A stretch of DNA of 10,109 bases from Actinomycetota bacterium. GTDB lineage: Bacteria; Actinomycetota; Acidimicrobiia; IMCC26256; JACDBD01. The notes under the pieces were generated by a model. It was not told the origin of the DNA. It ran no database searches and saw nothing but the letters and a program-made list of their open reading frames with translations. Positions 1-6,384 of this stretch are shown piece by piece; positions within the stretch are counted from its first letter, which is position 1; every line of letters starts with the position of its first letter. The translations under genes and the position numbers were made by a program. Where the stretch lies: the NCBI GenBank assembly GCA_013695115.1, contig JACDBD010000319.1, positions 1 to 10,109 on the forward strand. The letters are read 5' to 3'.

Positions 1-22
1 CCTGCGGCGCGGCCACTCGCCT

Positions 23-469
23 TTAGGTCGCGTCCGTAGGGTCAGCGGTGATCCCGAGCTGGCGGAGGATCGTCGCCGAGTCGAAGTAGACCCGCTCGCA
101 CACGATGCGGTCGCCCGCGAAGAGGAACAGGGCCACCGTGCGACAGGTGAACGACCGTCCCGTGGGCGGGATGCCGAAGAGCGGGCCGCGGTGGGTGCCC
201 AGCAGGTCGAACTCGGCGATCACCGCGTCGTCGGCGTGGTGGAGGGCGATGAGCTCGTTGCGCTGGTCGGGGAACGCCGCCCGCGACGCCCGGAAGTACT
301 CCATGACCTCCTCGGGCCCGTCGTGCACCTGGGCCGTCGGGATGATCTCGTAGCGCGGGTGCGAGAACGTCGCCAGCGTGGCGTCGAAGTCGTGGCGGTT
401 CTCCGACTCCATGTGCTCCCGCACGACCGCCTCGCGGGCGTCGCGTAGTGTCGTCTCCGCCTCGGGCAC
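23..469 (-). CDS. SnoaL-like / NTF2-fold nuclear transport factor 2-like protein
   Basis: A 148-residue protein of the SnoaL/ketosteroid-isomerase-like fold. The family holds small cone-shaped proteins that bind or isomerise hydrophobic ligands; no specific substrate can be named. Visible signs are the helix-rich N-terminus with ENRHDFDATLATFSHPRYE (residues 23-41), the segment GPEEVMEYFRASRAAFPD (51-68), and the paired strands FDLLGTHRGPLFGIPPTGR (87-105) and FLFAGDRIVCERVYFD (115-130). I chose the GTG at 469 because the residues before the internal ATG at 412, DAREAVVREHMESEN, look like the family's usual first helix; an AGGG lies about 8 nt upstream. Starting at the ATG would give 129 residues. 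It is divergent from the FAD dehydrogenase with only 36 bp between starts. The open frame continues far upstream antisense to that gene, but that part is a GC artefact. Family call firm, function unknown. Confidence 0.82.
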   Translation of the reverse strand: MPEAETTLRDAREAVVREHMESENRHDFDATLATFSHPRYEIIPTAQVHDGPEEVMEYFRASRAAFPDQRNELIALHHADDAVIAEFDLLGTHRGPLFGIPPTGRSFTCRTVALFLFAGDRIVCERVYFDSATILRQLGITADPTDAT

Positions 470-505
470 GGTCGGGACCCTAGGCCCGGGTGCGGGGAGA
501 GAGCC

Positions 506-1879
506 ATGGCCGACATGACCGCTCTGCTGGCCGAGGTCGTCGGATCCGAGCACGTGCTGACCGGCGAGGCCGCCGGCGAGGACTACACCCACGACGAAGC
601 GCTGACCGCGACGCCGGAGGCGCCCGCGTTCGTGGTCCGGCCCGGGAACACGGCCGAGGTCGCGGCCACGCTGCGGGTCGCCGCCGAGCACCGCGTGCCC
701 GTGACCGCCCGCGGCAGCGGCACCGGGCTGTCGGGCGCGGCGGTGCCCCGCGCCGGCGGGCTGGTCGTGTCGTTCGAGCGCATGAACGCCATCCGCGAGA
801 TCGACGACGAGAACCACGTCGCCGTCGTCGAGCCCGGCGTCACCCTCAGCCAGCTCGACGAGGCCACCGCCGCGAGCGGCCTGATGTACACGGTGTACCC
901 GGGTGAGTACAGCGCCAGCCTCGGCGGCAACGTCGCGACCAACGCCGGCGGCATGCGGGCGGTGAAGTACGGCGTGACCCGGCACCAGGTGCTGGGGCTC
1001 GAGGCGGTGCTCGCCAATGGCGACGTGATCCGCACCGGCGGCAAGTTCGTGAAGGCGACCACCGGGTACGACCTCACCCAGCTCGTGATCGGATCCGAGG
1101 GGACCCTCGCGCTCGTGACCGAGGCGATCCTGAAGCTGCACCCGCGGCCCGGGCACCACGCCACCGTCCTCGCGCCGTTCCCCGCGCTCGACGACGTGAC
1201 CGGCGCGGTGCCCCGCATCGTCGCCAGCGGCATCGGCACGTTGATCCTCGAGTACATCGACAGCCTCACGATGGCCGCGATCACCGGCCACGTGGGCCTG
1301 GACCTCGGGATCCCCGAGGACGTGAAGGAGAAGTCACAGGCGTACCTGCTCGTGATGATGGAGAGCCCCCACGAGGCTCGGCTGGACGAGGACGTCCAGA
1401 CGCTCGCCGAGCAGCTGTTCGAGCTGGGCGCGGTCGACGTGTACGTGTTGCCGCCCCAGTCGGGCGCGCAGCTGGTCGAGGCGCGGGAGAAGGCGTTCTG
1501 GGTGGCGAAGGCCAACAACGCCGACGACATCGTCGACGTGGTCGTGCCCCGGGCCGCCATCCCCGAGTTCCTGGCCAAGGTGTCGGAGCTGGCGCAGACG
1601 CACGACTCGTTCATCGCCGGCTGCGGCCACGCCGGCGACGGCAACGTCCACCTTTCCGTCTTCCAGCGCGATCCCGAGCAGCGCTACAAGGTGATGCGGG
1701 GGCTGTTCGAGACGGGCATGGCGCTGGGCGGCGCGATCTCGGGCGAGCACGGCATCGGGTTGGAGAAGAAGAAGTACTTCATGGAGCTGGAAGACCCGGT
1801 GAAACTCGAGCTCATGCGCCGCATCAAGGCCGCGTTCGACCCCAACAACATCCTCAACCCTGGCACGATGTTTGACTGA
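506..1879 (+). CDS. FAD-linked 2-hydroxyacid dehydrogenase, GlcD / D-lactate dehydrogenase type
   Basis: A 457-residue flavoprotein of the GlcD/D-lactate dehydrogenase family, expected to oxidise a D-2-hydroxyacid to a 2-oxoacid. The N-terminal PCMH-type FAD domain shows ARGSGTGLSGAAVP (68-81), LGGNVATNAGGMRAVKYG (139-156) and TGYDLTQLVIGSEGTLALVT (186-205). The C-terminal FAD-oxidase domain shows VPRAAIPEF (348-356), the family motif GCGHAGDGNVH (372-382), SGEHGIG (412-418) and PNNILNPG (446-453). The length is normal for a stand-alone GlcD-like subunit. There is no Fe-S domain, and no glcE or glcF is adjacent, so true glycolate oxidase is less likely than a D-lactate or other D-2-hydroxyacid dehydrogenase. 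The ATG at 506 follows GGGGAGAGAG (494-503). It is the first gene of a probable two-gene unit with the ThDP enzyme 88 bp downstream. Family very sure, substrate open. Confidence 0.93.
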   Translation: MADMTALLAEVVGSEHVLTGEAAGEDYTHDEALTATPEAPAFVVRPGNTAEVAATLRVAAEHRVPVTARGSGTGLSGAAVPRAGGLVVSFERMNAIREIDDENHVAVVEPGVTLSQLDEATAASGLMYTVYPGEYSASLGGNVATNAGGMRAVKYGVTRHQVLGLEAVLANGDVIRTGGKFVKATTGYDLTQLVIGSEGTLALVTEAILKLHPRPGHHATVLAPFPALDDVTGAVPRIVASGIGTLILEYIDSLTMAAITGHVGLDLGIPEDVKEKSQAYLLVMMESPHEARLDEDVQTLAEQLFELGAVDVYVLPPQSGAQLVEAREKAFWVAKANNADDIVDVVVPRAAIPEFLAKVSELAQTHDSFIAGCGHAGDGNVHLSVFQRDPEQRYKVMRGLFETGMALGGAISGEHGIGLEKKKYFMELEDPVKLELMRRIKAAFDPNNILNPGTMFD

Positions 1880-1886
1880 GTCGGAA

Positions 1887-1960
1887 GCGATGCAATCGCG
1901 CGCGGCGACGGAGCGACCGGAGGGAGCGGAGTCGCTCGCCAGCGAGCGAGCGAGGAAAGA
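1887..1960. repeat. Repetitive GAGCGA-rich intergenic element with hairpins
   Basis: Most of the spacer between the FAD dehydrogenase and the ThDP enzyme is low-complexity sequence built from GAGCGA/GAGCGG units. It holds a short inverted repeat GCGAT-GCA-ATCGC (1887-1899) and a perfect 7-bp stem TCGCTCG (1932-1938) / CGAGCGA (1943-1949) around CCAG. The repeat runs straight into the purine-rich Shine-Dalgarno region of the next gene. It reads in frame with that gene, but the translation (Ser, Ala, Glu, Arg) is unlike any ThDP enzyme N-terminus. It is probably a REP-like extragenic element or a message-stabilising hairpin. Confidence 0.5.
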
Positions 1961-1967
1961 AGGCCGC

Positions 1968-3524
1968 ATGAACGGTGCGCAGGCGTTGATCCGCACGCTG
2001 GTCGACTGTCGGGTCGACGTGTGCTTCACCAACCCCGGAACGTCGGAGATGCACTTCGTCGCCGCGCTCGACTCCGTCCCCGAGATGCGCGCCTCGCTCG
2101 GGCTGTTCGAGGGCGTCGTCACCGGCGCCGCCGACGGCTATGGCCGCATGGCCGAACGGCCCGCGGCCACGCTGCTGCACCTGGGACCGGGCCTGGGGAA
2201 CGGCCTCGCCAATCTGCACAACGCCCGCCGGGCGCGGACGCCGGTGGTGAACATCGTCGGCGACCACGCCCTCCCGCACAAGCAACACGACGCGCCGCTC
2301 GAGTCCGACATCGAGAGCGTCGCCAGCAACGTGTCGGGGTGGATCCGCACGTCGCAGTCCGCCGCCGCGGTCGCCGGCGACGCGGCCGAGTCGGTGGCGG
2401 CGGCGATGGGGCCCCCCGGCCAGGTGGCGACCCTGATCCTGCCGGCCGACGTTTCGTGGACCGACGGGGCCGAGCCGGCGGCGCCCCGACCCGCGCCGGC
2501 ACGGGGGGTGGTGTCCGCGGACGTCGTCGATCGAGTCGCGAAGGCACTGGTCTCCGGGGAGCCGAGCGTGCTGCTCGTGGGTGGGAGCGCGATGCGCGCC
2601 CGGGGCCTGGAGGCGGCGAGCCGGGTCGCCAACACCACCGGCGCCAAGCTGCTGGGCGAGACGTTCCCGGCCCGGCTCGAGCGGGGCGCGGGCCTCCCGC
2701 CGATCGAGCGGCTGGGCTACCTGGCGGAGTTCACGGTGGCCCAGCTCGAGGGCGCCCGCCATCTCGTGCTGGTCGACACGAAGGCGCCGGTGTCGTTCTT
2801 CGCCTATCCCGAGAAGCCGAGCTACCTCGTCCCCGACGGCTGCGAAGTGCACGTGCTGGCGTGCGACGCCGACGACGCGGTGACCGCGCTCGAAGGACTC
2901 GCCGACGTGGTCGGCGCGAGCGCCGAGGCGGTGACCCGTCAGCCGACGGATCGGCCCGACCGTCCCACCGGCGACCTCAACGGCGAGACGGTCGCGGCCG
3001 CGCTCGGCGCGCTGCTGCCCGAGGGGGCGATCGTCTCCGACGAGGCCAACACCCAGGGCCTGTGGGCTTCGCCCGCCACCGCCGGCGCGCCGCCCCACGA
3101 CTGGCTGACGCTGACTGGTGGAGCGATCGGGCAAGGGCTGCCCGTCGCCACCGGCGCCGCGGTCGCGTGCCCCGACCGCAAGGTCGTCTCGTTGGAGGCG
3201 GACGGCAGCGCCATGTACACGTTCCAATCACTCTGGACCCAGGCGCGCGAGGGACTCGACGTCACCACCGTCGTGTTCAACAACCGGTCGTACGCGATCC
3301 TCAACCTCGAGCTCAGCCGGGTCGGCGCCGACTCGTCGGGGCCCAAGGCGCGCGAGATGCTCGACCTGTCCCGTCCCGACCTCGACTTCGTCTCGCTCGC
3401 GCAGGGCATGGGCGTCCCCGCCGCCCGGGCCAATACCGCCGAGGAGTTCGTCTCCGCCTTGGATCGGGCCATGGCGGCGGAAGGTCCCCAGTTGGTCGAG
3501 GCGGTGCTTCCGGCCCGGATGTGA
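1968..3524 (+). CDS. ThDP-dependent enzyme, acetolactate synthase large-subunit-like / benzoylformate decarboxylase-like
   Basis: A 518-residue thiamine-diphosphate enzyme (IlvB/COG0028 type). Glu48 in FEGVVTGAADGYGR (47-60) fits the conserved glutamate that activates the cofactor. The ThDP/Mg motif is EADGSAMYT (410-418) ending at FNN (437-439); the usual first Gly of GDG is Ala411. His71 in LLHLGPGLGNGLANLHNA (69-86) sits where benzoylformate decarboxylase has its active-site His70, and SLWTQA (421-426) also recalls that enzyme. At 518 residues it is shorter than most acetohydroxyacid synthases, and no small-subunit gene (ilvN) is present, so branched-chain synthesis is unlikely. I infer decarboxylation of a 2-oxoacid, possibly the product of the upstream dehydrogenase. 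The ATG at 1968 has GAGGAAAGAAGG (1952-1963) before it; upstream in-frame TTG (1872) and ATG (1890) would add only repeat-derived residues. The gene converges on the flavoprotein gene with 24 bp between. Confidence 0.88.
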   Translation: MNGAQALIRTLVDCRVDVCFTNPGTSEMHFVAALDSVPEMRASLGLFEGVVTGAADGYGRMAERPAATLLHLGPGLGNGLANLHNARRARTPVVNIVGDHALPHKQHDAPLESDIESVASNVSGWIRTSQSAAAVAGDAAESVAAAMGPPGQVATLILPADVSWTDGAEPAAPRPAPARGVVSADVVDRVAKALVSGEPSVLLVGGSAMRARGLEAASRVANTTGAKLLGETFPARLERGAGLPPIERLGYLAEFTVAQLEGARHLVLVDTKAPVSFFAYPEKPSYLVPDGCEVHVLACDADDAVTALEGLADVVGASAEAVTRQPTDRPDRPTGDLNGETVAAALGALLPEGAIVSDEANTQGLWASPATAGAPPHDWLTLTGGAIGQGLPVATGAAVACPDRKVVSLEADGSAMYTFQSLWTQAREGLDVTTVVFNNRSYAILNLELSRVGADSSGPKAREMLDLSRPDLDFVSLAQGMGVPAARANTAEEFVSALDRAMAAEGPQLVEAVLPARM

Positions 3525-3548
3525 CCGGCGCTTCCTCCACGAGGTGAG

Positions 3549-4031
3549 CTAACGGCGTTCGACCCGTTTGAGCCCGGCGCCCTCGTGCCAGCTCTCGATC
3601 ACGAGGTGGTCGGGCGGATCGCCTCCCAGCGTGATGCGCACGAGCTCGGTGACGTCGACGCGAAAGAGATGGAACGGGTCCGGGGGCTCGCCCCCGGACA
3701 TCCGGGCCTGCTTCGTCGCCGGGTCGGTCACCTCGATGGCCCGGCCGGCGACCTTGGCGTCGCCCTCCGCCATCTCCGCGTCGAGCATGGGGCTGTGCAG
3801 GGCGAGGCGCGGGTCGCGCCGGAGGTCCAGGGCTTTGAGCGATTGGTCCATCATTCCCAGCCACAGCTCGCCGTCGCGGAACGACACCTCGGTTCCGCTG
3901 ATGCGGGGGGAGCCGTCCTGCCGCAACGTCGCCAACGCCTTGTGCTTGTGGGCGTCGAAGCGCTGACGGACCGCAGCCGCCAGTTCGGGCGCGGCCAAGG
4001 TCACCTCGTCCCAGGTCGCCATGGCGGGCAT
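3549..4031 (-). CDS. Pyridoxamine 5'-phosphate oxidase-family (FMN-binding split barrel) protein
   Basis: A 160-residue single-domain split-barrel flavoprotein of the PPOX superfamily. Members bind FMN, F420 or sometimes haem and act as small reductases or oxidases; the cofactor cannot be decided here. The core is HKHKALATLRQDGSPRISGT (28-47), FRDGELWLGMM (51-61) and SLKALDLRRDPRLALHS (64-80), the usual strand-turn-strand and helix pattern, then VAGRAIEV (94-101) and FHLFRVDVTELVRI (120-133). The ATG at 4031 has AGAGGGG 7 nt upstream; the second ATG at 4022 would be 16 nt from it. The gene lies 36 bp downstream of the DUF899 gene on the same strand and has no copy of the shared promoter motif in that gap, so it is probably co-transcribed. 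A second protein of this superfamily lies at 8244-8759. Confidence 0.85.
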   Translation of the reverse strand: MPAMATWDEVTLAAPELAAAVRQRFDAHKHKALATLRQDGSPRISGTEVSFRDGELWLGMMDQSLKALDLRRDPRLALHSPMLDAEMAEGDAKVAGRAIEVTDPATKQARMSGGEPPDPFHLFRVDVTELVRITLGGDPPDHLVIESWHEGAGLKRVERR

Positions 4032-4067
4032 CTTCGCGCCCCTCTGACGACGGGACGCCAGGGCCGA

Positions 4068-4814
4068 CTACGACGAGAAGTCGGGGACCGCACCGCGGGC
4101 GGTGGTCGCACGACCCTTCGGCTCCTCCCAGTCCTCCTGCCGGCCGAGCGCGGTCAGATCGAGGAAGTAGTACGAGCCGCCGGTCATCTCCGCGCCGCGG
4201 GCGTAGTTGGAGTAGGTGTGGAAGACGGTGTCGCCGTCGCGCAGGAAGCAGCTCAGGCCCGGCTCCTCGATCGGCTGCTCGCCCTCGAGGTACCCCGACG
4301 TGCCTGCCTCCTCGTGTTCGGCCGGGGTCCGGTAGTTGTACTCGATCGGGGCGACGGACTCGTCCATGGTGACGTGGAAGTCGTAGTTGAAGTCGCCGCC
4401 ATACGAGGAGTACCAGGGAAAGGTCCAGCCCTGGCGCGCCTTGTACGCCTCGATCTTGGCCAGCGGCGCACGGGACACATAGACGAACGACGTATCACGC
4501 GCGTGCAGATGCTCGAGGAGGCCGTCTGACATCTCGTCAGCGCCGGCCGAACAGCTCGGGCAGCCGTCTTCCCAGGTCGGGTTGAACATGAAGTGGCCGA
4601 CCATGAGCTGGCGGCGTCCGTCGAACAGGTCGAGCAGGCTGGCCTTGCCGTCCGGGCCCTCGAAGACGTAGTCCTTCTCGACCTTCACCATCGGGAGCTC
4701 ACGCCGCTTGGTGTTCAACGCGTCACGCGCCCGGGTCATCGCCTTCTCCTCGGCGAGCAGCTCGATGCGGGCGGCCCGCCACTCCTCTCGTGACACGACC
4801 TTGGGCAGACTCAT
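4068..4814 (-). CDS. DUF899 thioredoxin-like family protein
   Basis: A 248-residue DUF899 protein, a thioredoxin-fold family of unknown reaction often found in actinobacteria and proteobacteria. Signs are the N-terminal VVSREEWRAARIELLAEEKA (6-25), the linker RRELPMVKVEKDYVFEG (37-53), the redox-type motif WEDGCPSCS (81-89) with Cys85 and Cys88, the SRAPLAKIEAYKARQGW segment (114-130), and the C-terminal DGDTVFHTYSNYARG (193-207) plus YYFLDLTALGRQEDWEEP (215-232). The CxxC pair suggests thiol-disulfide or peroxide chemistry, but this is inference. The ATG at 4814 follows GAGGAGAG, a strong ribosome site. It is divergent from the STAS gene, and its upstream region holds one of four copies of the ECF-type promoter motif. 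It probably heads an operon with the split-barrel flavoprotein. Confidence 0.92.
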   Translation of the reverse strand: MSLPKVVSREEWRAARIELLAEEKAMTRARDALNTKRRELPMVKVEKDYVFEGPDGKASLLDLFDGRRQLMVGHFMFNPTWEDGCPSCSAGADEMSDGLLEHLHARDTSFVYVSRAPLAKIEAYKARQGWTFPWYSSYGGDFNYDFHVTMDESVAPIEYNYRTPAEHEEAGTSGYLEGEQPIEEPGLSCFLRDGDTVFHTYSNYARGAEMTGGSYYFLDLTALGRQEDWEEPKGRATTARGAVPDFSS

Positions 4815-4846
4815 GTGCTCTCCTCTCGTCCGGGCGCTTCTTGGTA

Positions 4847-4873
4847 GACCGCGCGGCGCAGCCGAACTCATCG
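4847..4873 (-). promoter_or_regulatory. Predicted ECF sigma promoter of the DUF899 operon
   Basis: On the minus strand, CGATGA (4873-4868), 16 nt, then CGGTC (4851-4847), ending 32 nt before the DUF899 start. The same two boxes with the same 16-nt spacing occur in front of the STAS, sigma and drrA genes. The boxes are read as the -35 and -10 elements of an ECF promoter. The -35 stands back to back with that of the STAS promoter. Confidence 0.72.
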
Positions 4874-4890
4874 GTCGGCGATGAGTTTGG
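4862..4890. repeat. Perfect inverted repeat between divergent DUF899 and STAS genes
   Basis: AACTCATCG (4865-4873), five bases GTCGG, then CGATGAGTT (4879-4887): a perfect 9-bp inverted repeat. It extends outward to 12 bp if one G-T pair is allowed. Taken alone it looks like a repressor operator. The shared-motif analysis gives a simpler reading: each arm is the -35 element, extended by GTT, of one of two divergent ECF promoters. Confidence 0.85.
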
Positions 4891-4905
4891 GCCCTCCGAC
4901 CGGTC
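4879..4905 (+). promoter_or_regulatory. Predicted ECF sigma promoter of the STAS gene
   Basis: CGATGA (4879-4884), 16 nt, CGGTC (4901-4905). Only 10 nt separate the -10 box from the ATG at 4916, so the transcript should be leaderless or nearly so. This agrees with the absence of a Shine-Dalgarno sequence in front of this gene. Confidence 0.72.
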
Positions 4906-4915
4906 TTTCGCTCAA

Positions 4916-5293
4916 ATGGGGAAGGACCCGATCGTGCTGGGCATCGGCGGGCCGATCGCTCGCGGCGACGGCCCGGGACTCTGCGAGCGCGTCCGCATGC
5001 TGTTGGAGCGCAGCGACGCTGATCCCGTCGTCTGCGACGTGGGTGCACTCACCTGCCCCGATGCCGTCACGGTGGATGCCCTGGCCCGGTTGCAACTCAC
5101 CGCCCGGCGGCTCGGGCGCTCGATCGGGCTCCGCCACGCCTCGCCCGAGCTCGTGGAGCTGCTCGAGCTGACGGGCCTCGGCGACGTCGTGCCGCGCTGC
5201 GTCCGCCTACTCGGGCCGCAGGGGCAGGCCGAAGAGCGGAAACAGCCGGGCGGTGTCGAGGAAGAAGGTCATCCGGGCGATCCGATCGCCTGA
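4916..5293 (+). CDS. STAS-domain protein
   Basis: A 125-residue protein that is almost entirely one STAS domain, the fold of anti-sigma-factor antagonists (SpoIIAA type). Residues 5-93 run from PIVLGIGGPIARGDGPGL through VVCDVGALTCPDAVTVDALA (38-57) and LGRSIGLRHASPELVELLEL (66-85) to GLGDVVP. In SpoIIAA-like proteins the loop after the CD-like strand carries a phosphorylated Ser (IDSSG); here it is PDAVT with Ala50, so classic phospho-switching looks absent. I chose the ATG at 4916 because the STAS fold starts right after it and the predicted promoter lies 10 nt upstream; earlier in-frame codons fall in or before the promoter. Residues 98-125 are read antisense to the last codons of the sigma factor gene and are probably a non-domain tail. 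A role as modulator of that sigma factor is attractive but unproven. Confidence 0.8.
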   Translation: MGKDPIVLGIGGPIARGDGPGLCERVRMLLERSDADPVVCDVGALTCPDAVTVDALARLQLTARRLGRSIGLRHASPELVELLELTGLGDVVPRCVRLLGPQGQAEERKQPGGVEEEGHPGDPIA

Positions 5294-6184
5294 GGGCTCG
5301 ATGACCTGGAGGGCCCACGGCTCGTGGCTCCCTCCCGGACCGCTCGGCTTGTACTGCCCGAACGCCGGCAGGCCGTTCGCCACCGTCGGGATCAGACGCG
5401 ACCCGCGGCAACCGATGCCCGGGCCCAGCCACCACTTCCGGATGTCGAGCGTGCCCCGCAACCACAGCTCGTAGGGCGGCATCGACTGCTCGACGTCCTC
5501 GTGCAGCAGCGCGACGATCGAGTCGAGGTCGTAGCGCTCGAACGCGTCGACGTAGCGCGCCAGCAACGCCCGCTGGGCGTCGTCCTCCGGCTCGGCCGCC
5601 TCCTCGTCGGTGACGCCGCTGTCGGCCAGCGTCGCCCGGGCGCGTTGGAGCGCGCTGTTGACCGACGCGACCGTGGTGTCGAGCAGCTCCGCCACCTCCT
5701 CGGCCTTCCAGCGCAGGACCTCCCGCAGGATCAGCACCGCCCGCTGGCGGGCCGGGAGGTGCTGGAGCGCGGTGACGAACGCCAACCGGACCGTCTCGCG
5801 CGCCACCGCGAGATCGGCCGGGTCGCTCTCCGCGGCCATGACGCGCCCATCGGGGATCGGCTCGATCCACGTCACCTCGGCGAGCGGCGGGCCCAGGGCC
5901 GATTCCGCCGACGACGCCGGCCCGAGATCCATGGGCATGGCGCGCCGCTGCCTCCCGTTCAGCAGGTCGAAGCACACGTTGGTGGCGATGCGATAGAGCC
6001 ACGACCGCAGCGAGGACCGGCCCTCGAACCGATCGAAGCCCCGCCACGCCCGCACCAGCGTCTCCTGGACGGCGTCCTCCGCCTCGAACGCGCCGCCCAG
6101 CATCCGGTAGCAGTACCCGGTCAGCTCCACCCGGTGCTGCTCCAGCTGGACGTCCAGCTCACCGGTTGCTGCGAGATCAGTCAT
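5207..6184 (-). CDS. ECF RNA polymerase sigma factor with C-terminal SnoaL-like domain (SigG / TIGR02960 SigX5 type)
   Basis: A 325-residue extracytoplasmic-function sigma factor. Region 2 spans about 15-82: [20 protein letters not shown] (20-39), [20 protein letters not shown] (42-61), [20 protein letters not shown] (62-81). A linker has [10 protein letters not shown] (104-113). Region 4 spans about 132-186: [20 protein letters not shown] (140-159), then the helix-turn-helix [20 protein letters not shown] (162-181). Residues 203-318 form a SnoaL-like domain. In ECF41-type factors such tails regulate the sigma factor in cis and replace a separate anti-sigma factor; I infer the same here. No anti-sigma gene is visible. 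The ATG at 6184 follows AGGAGAGG. Its own upstream region carries CGATGG-N16-CGGTC, so autoregulation is likely. The last 87 bp overlap the STAS gene tail to tail. Confidence 0.94.
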   Translation of the reverse strand: MTDLAATGELDVQLEQHRVELTGYCYRMLGGAFEAEDAVQETLVRAWRGFDRFEGRSSLRSWLYRIATNVCFDLLNGRQRRAMPMDLGPASSAESALGPPLAEVTWIEPIPDGRVMAAESDPADLAVARETVRLAFVTALQHLPARQRAVLILREVLRWKAEEVAELLDTTVASVNSALQRARATLADSGVTDEEAAEPEDDAQRALLARYVDAFERYDLDSIVALLHEDVEQSMPPYELWLRGTLDIRKWWLGPGIGCRGSRLIPTVANGLPAFGQYKPSGPGGSHEPWALQVIEPSGDRIARMTFFLDTARLFPLFGLPLRPE

Positions 6185-6215
6185 GCCGGCCTCTCCTGTC
6201 GGTGGGGGGATCAAC

Positions 6216-6242
6216 GACCGGACCCTGCCCGAGGGCCCATCG
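6216..6242 (-). promoter_or_regulatory. Predicted autoregulated ECF promoter of the sigma gene
   Basis: On the minus strand, CGATGG (6242-6237), 16 nt, CGGTC (6220-6216), ending 31 nt before the sigma ATG. It differs from the other three copies at one base of the first box (G for the final A). A weaker -35 at the sigma factor's own gene would be compatible with damped autoregulation. Confidence 0.65.
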
Positions 6243-6317
6243 TAGGCGGCCCCTCGAGACCGATTTCTGGGCTCGAACCCGTCGATCTGCGCTTCGCGGA
6301 TTCGTCGGAAGGGCGAC

Positions 6318-6344
6318 CGATGAGTTCTTGCCGGCCACGCGGTC
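6318..6344 (+). promoter_or_regulatory. Predicted ECF sigma promoter of the drrAB-like operon
   Basis: CGATGA (6318-6323), 16 nt, CGGTC (6340-6344), ending 40 nt before the ATPase start. The first box is extended by GTT, as in the two copies between DUF899 and STAS. The rest of the 200-bp spacer between the sigma and ATPase genes shows no other gene or clear sigma-70 promoter. Confidence 0.7.
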
Positions 6345-6384
6345 ATCACCCCGGAACGCCGAAGATCCGATCGAGAGGACCCCG

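Noticed and set aside
470-1291. Long minus-strand open frame continuing upstream of the SnoaL-like gene
   Set aside because: It is antisense to the FAD dehydrogenase, has a composition rich in Gly, Arg, Asp and His with no family pattern, and results from high GC at third positions.
1854-3227. 457-codon minus-strand open frame antisense to the ThDP enzyme
   Set aside because: Arg/Gly/His-rich shadow of a clear gene on the other strand; no motifs and no ribosome site.
4898-4905. Palindrome GACCGGTC as a separate operator
   Set aside because: It is only 8 bp and is explained by the CGGTC -10 box overlapping its own partial symmetry.
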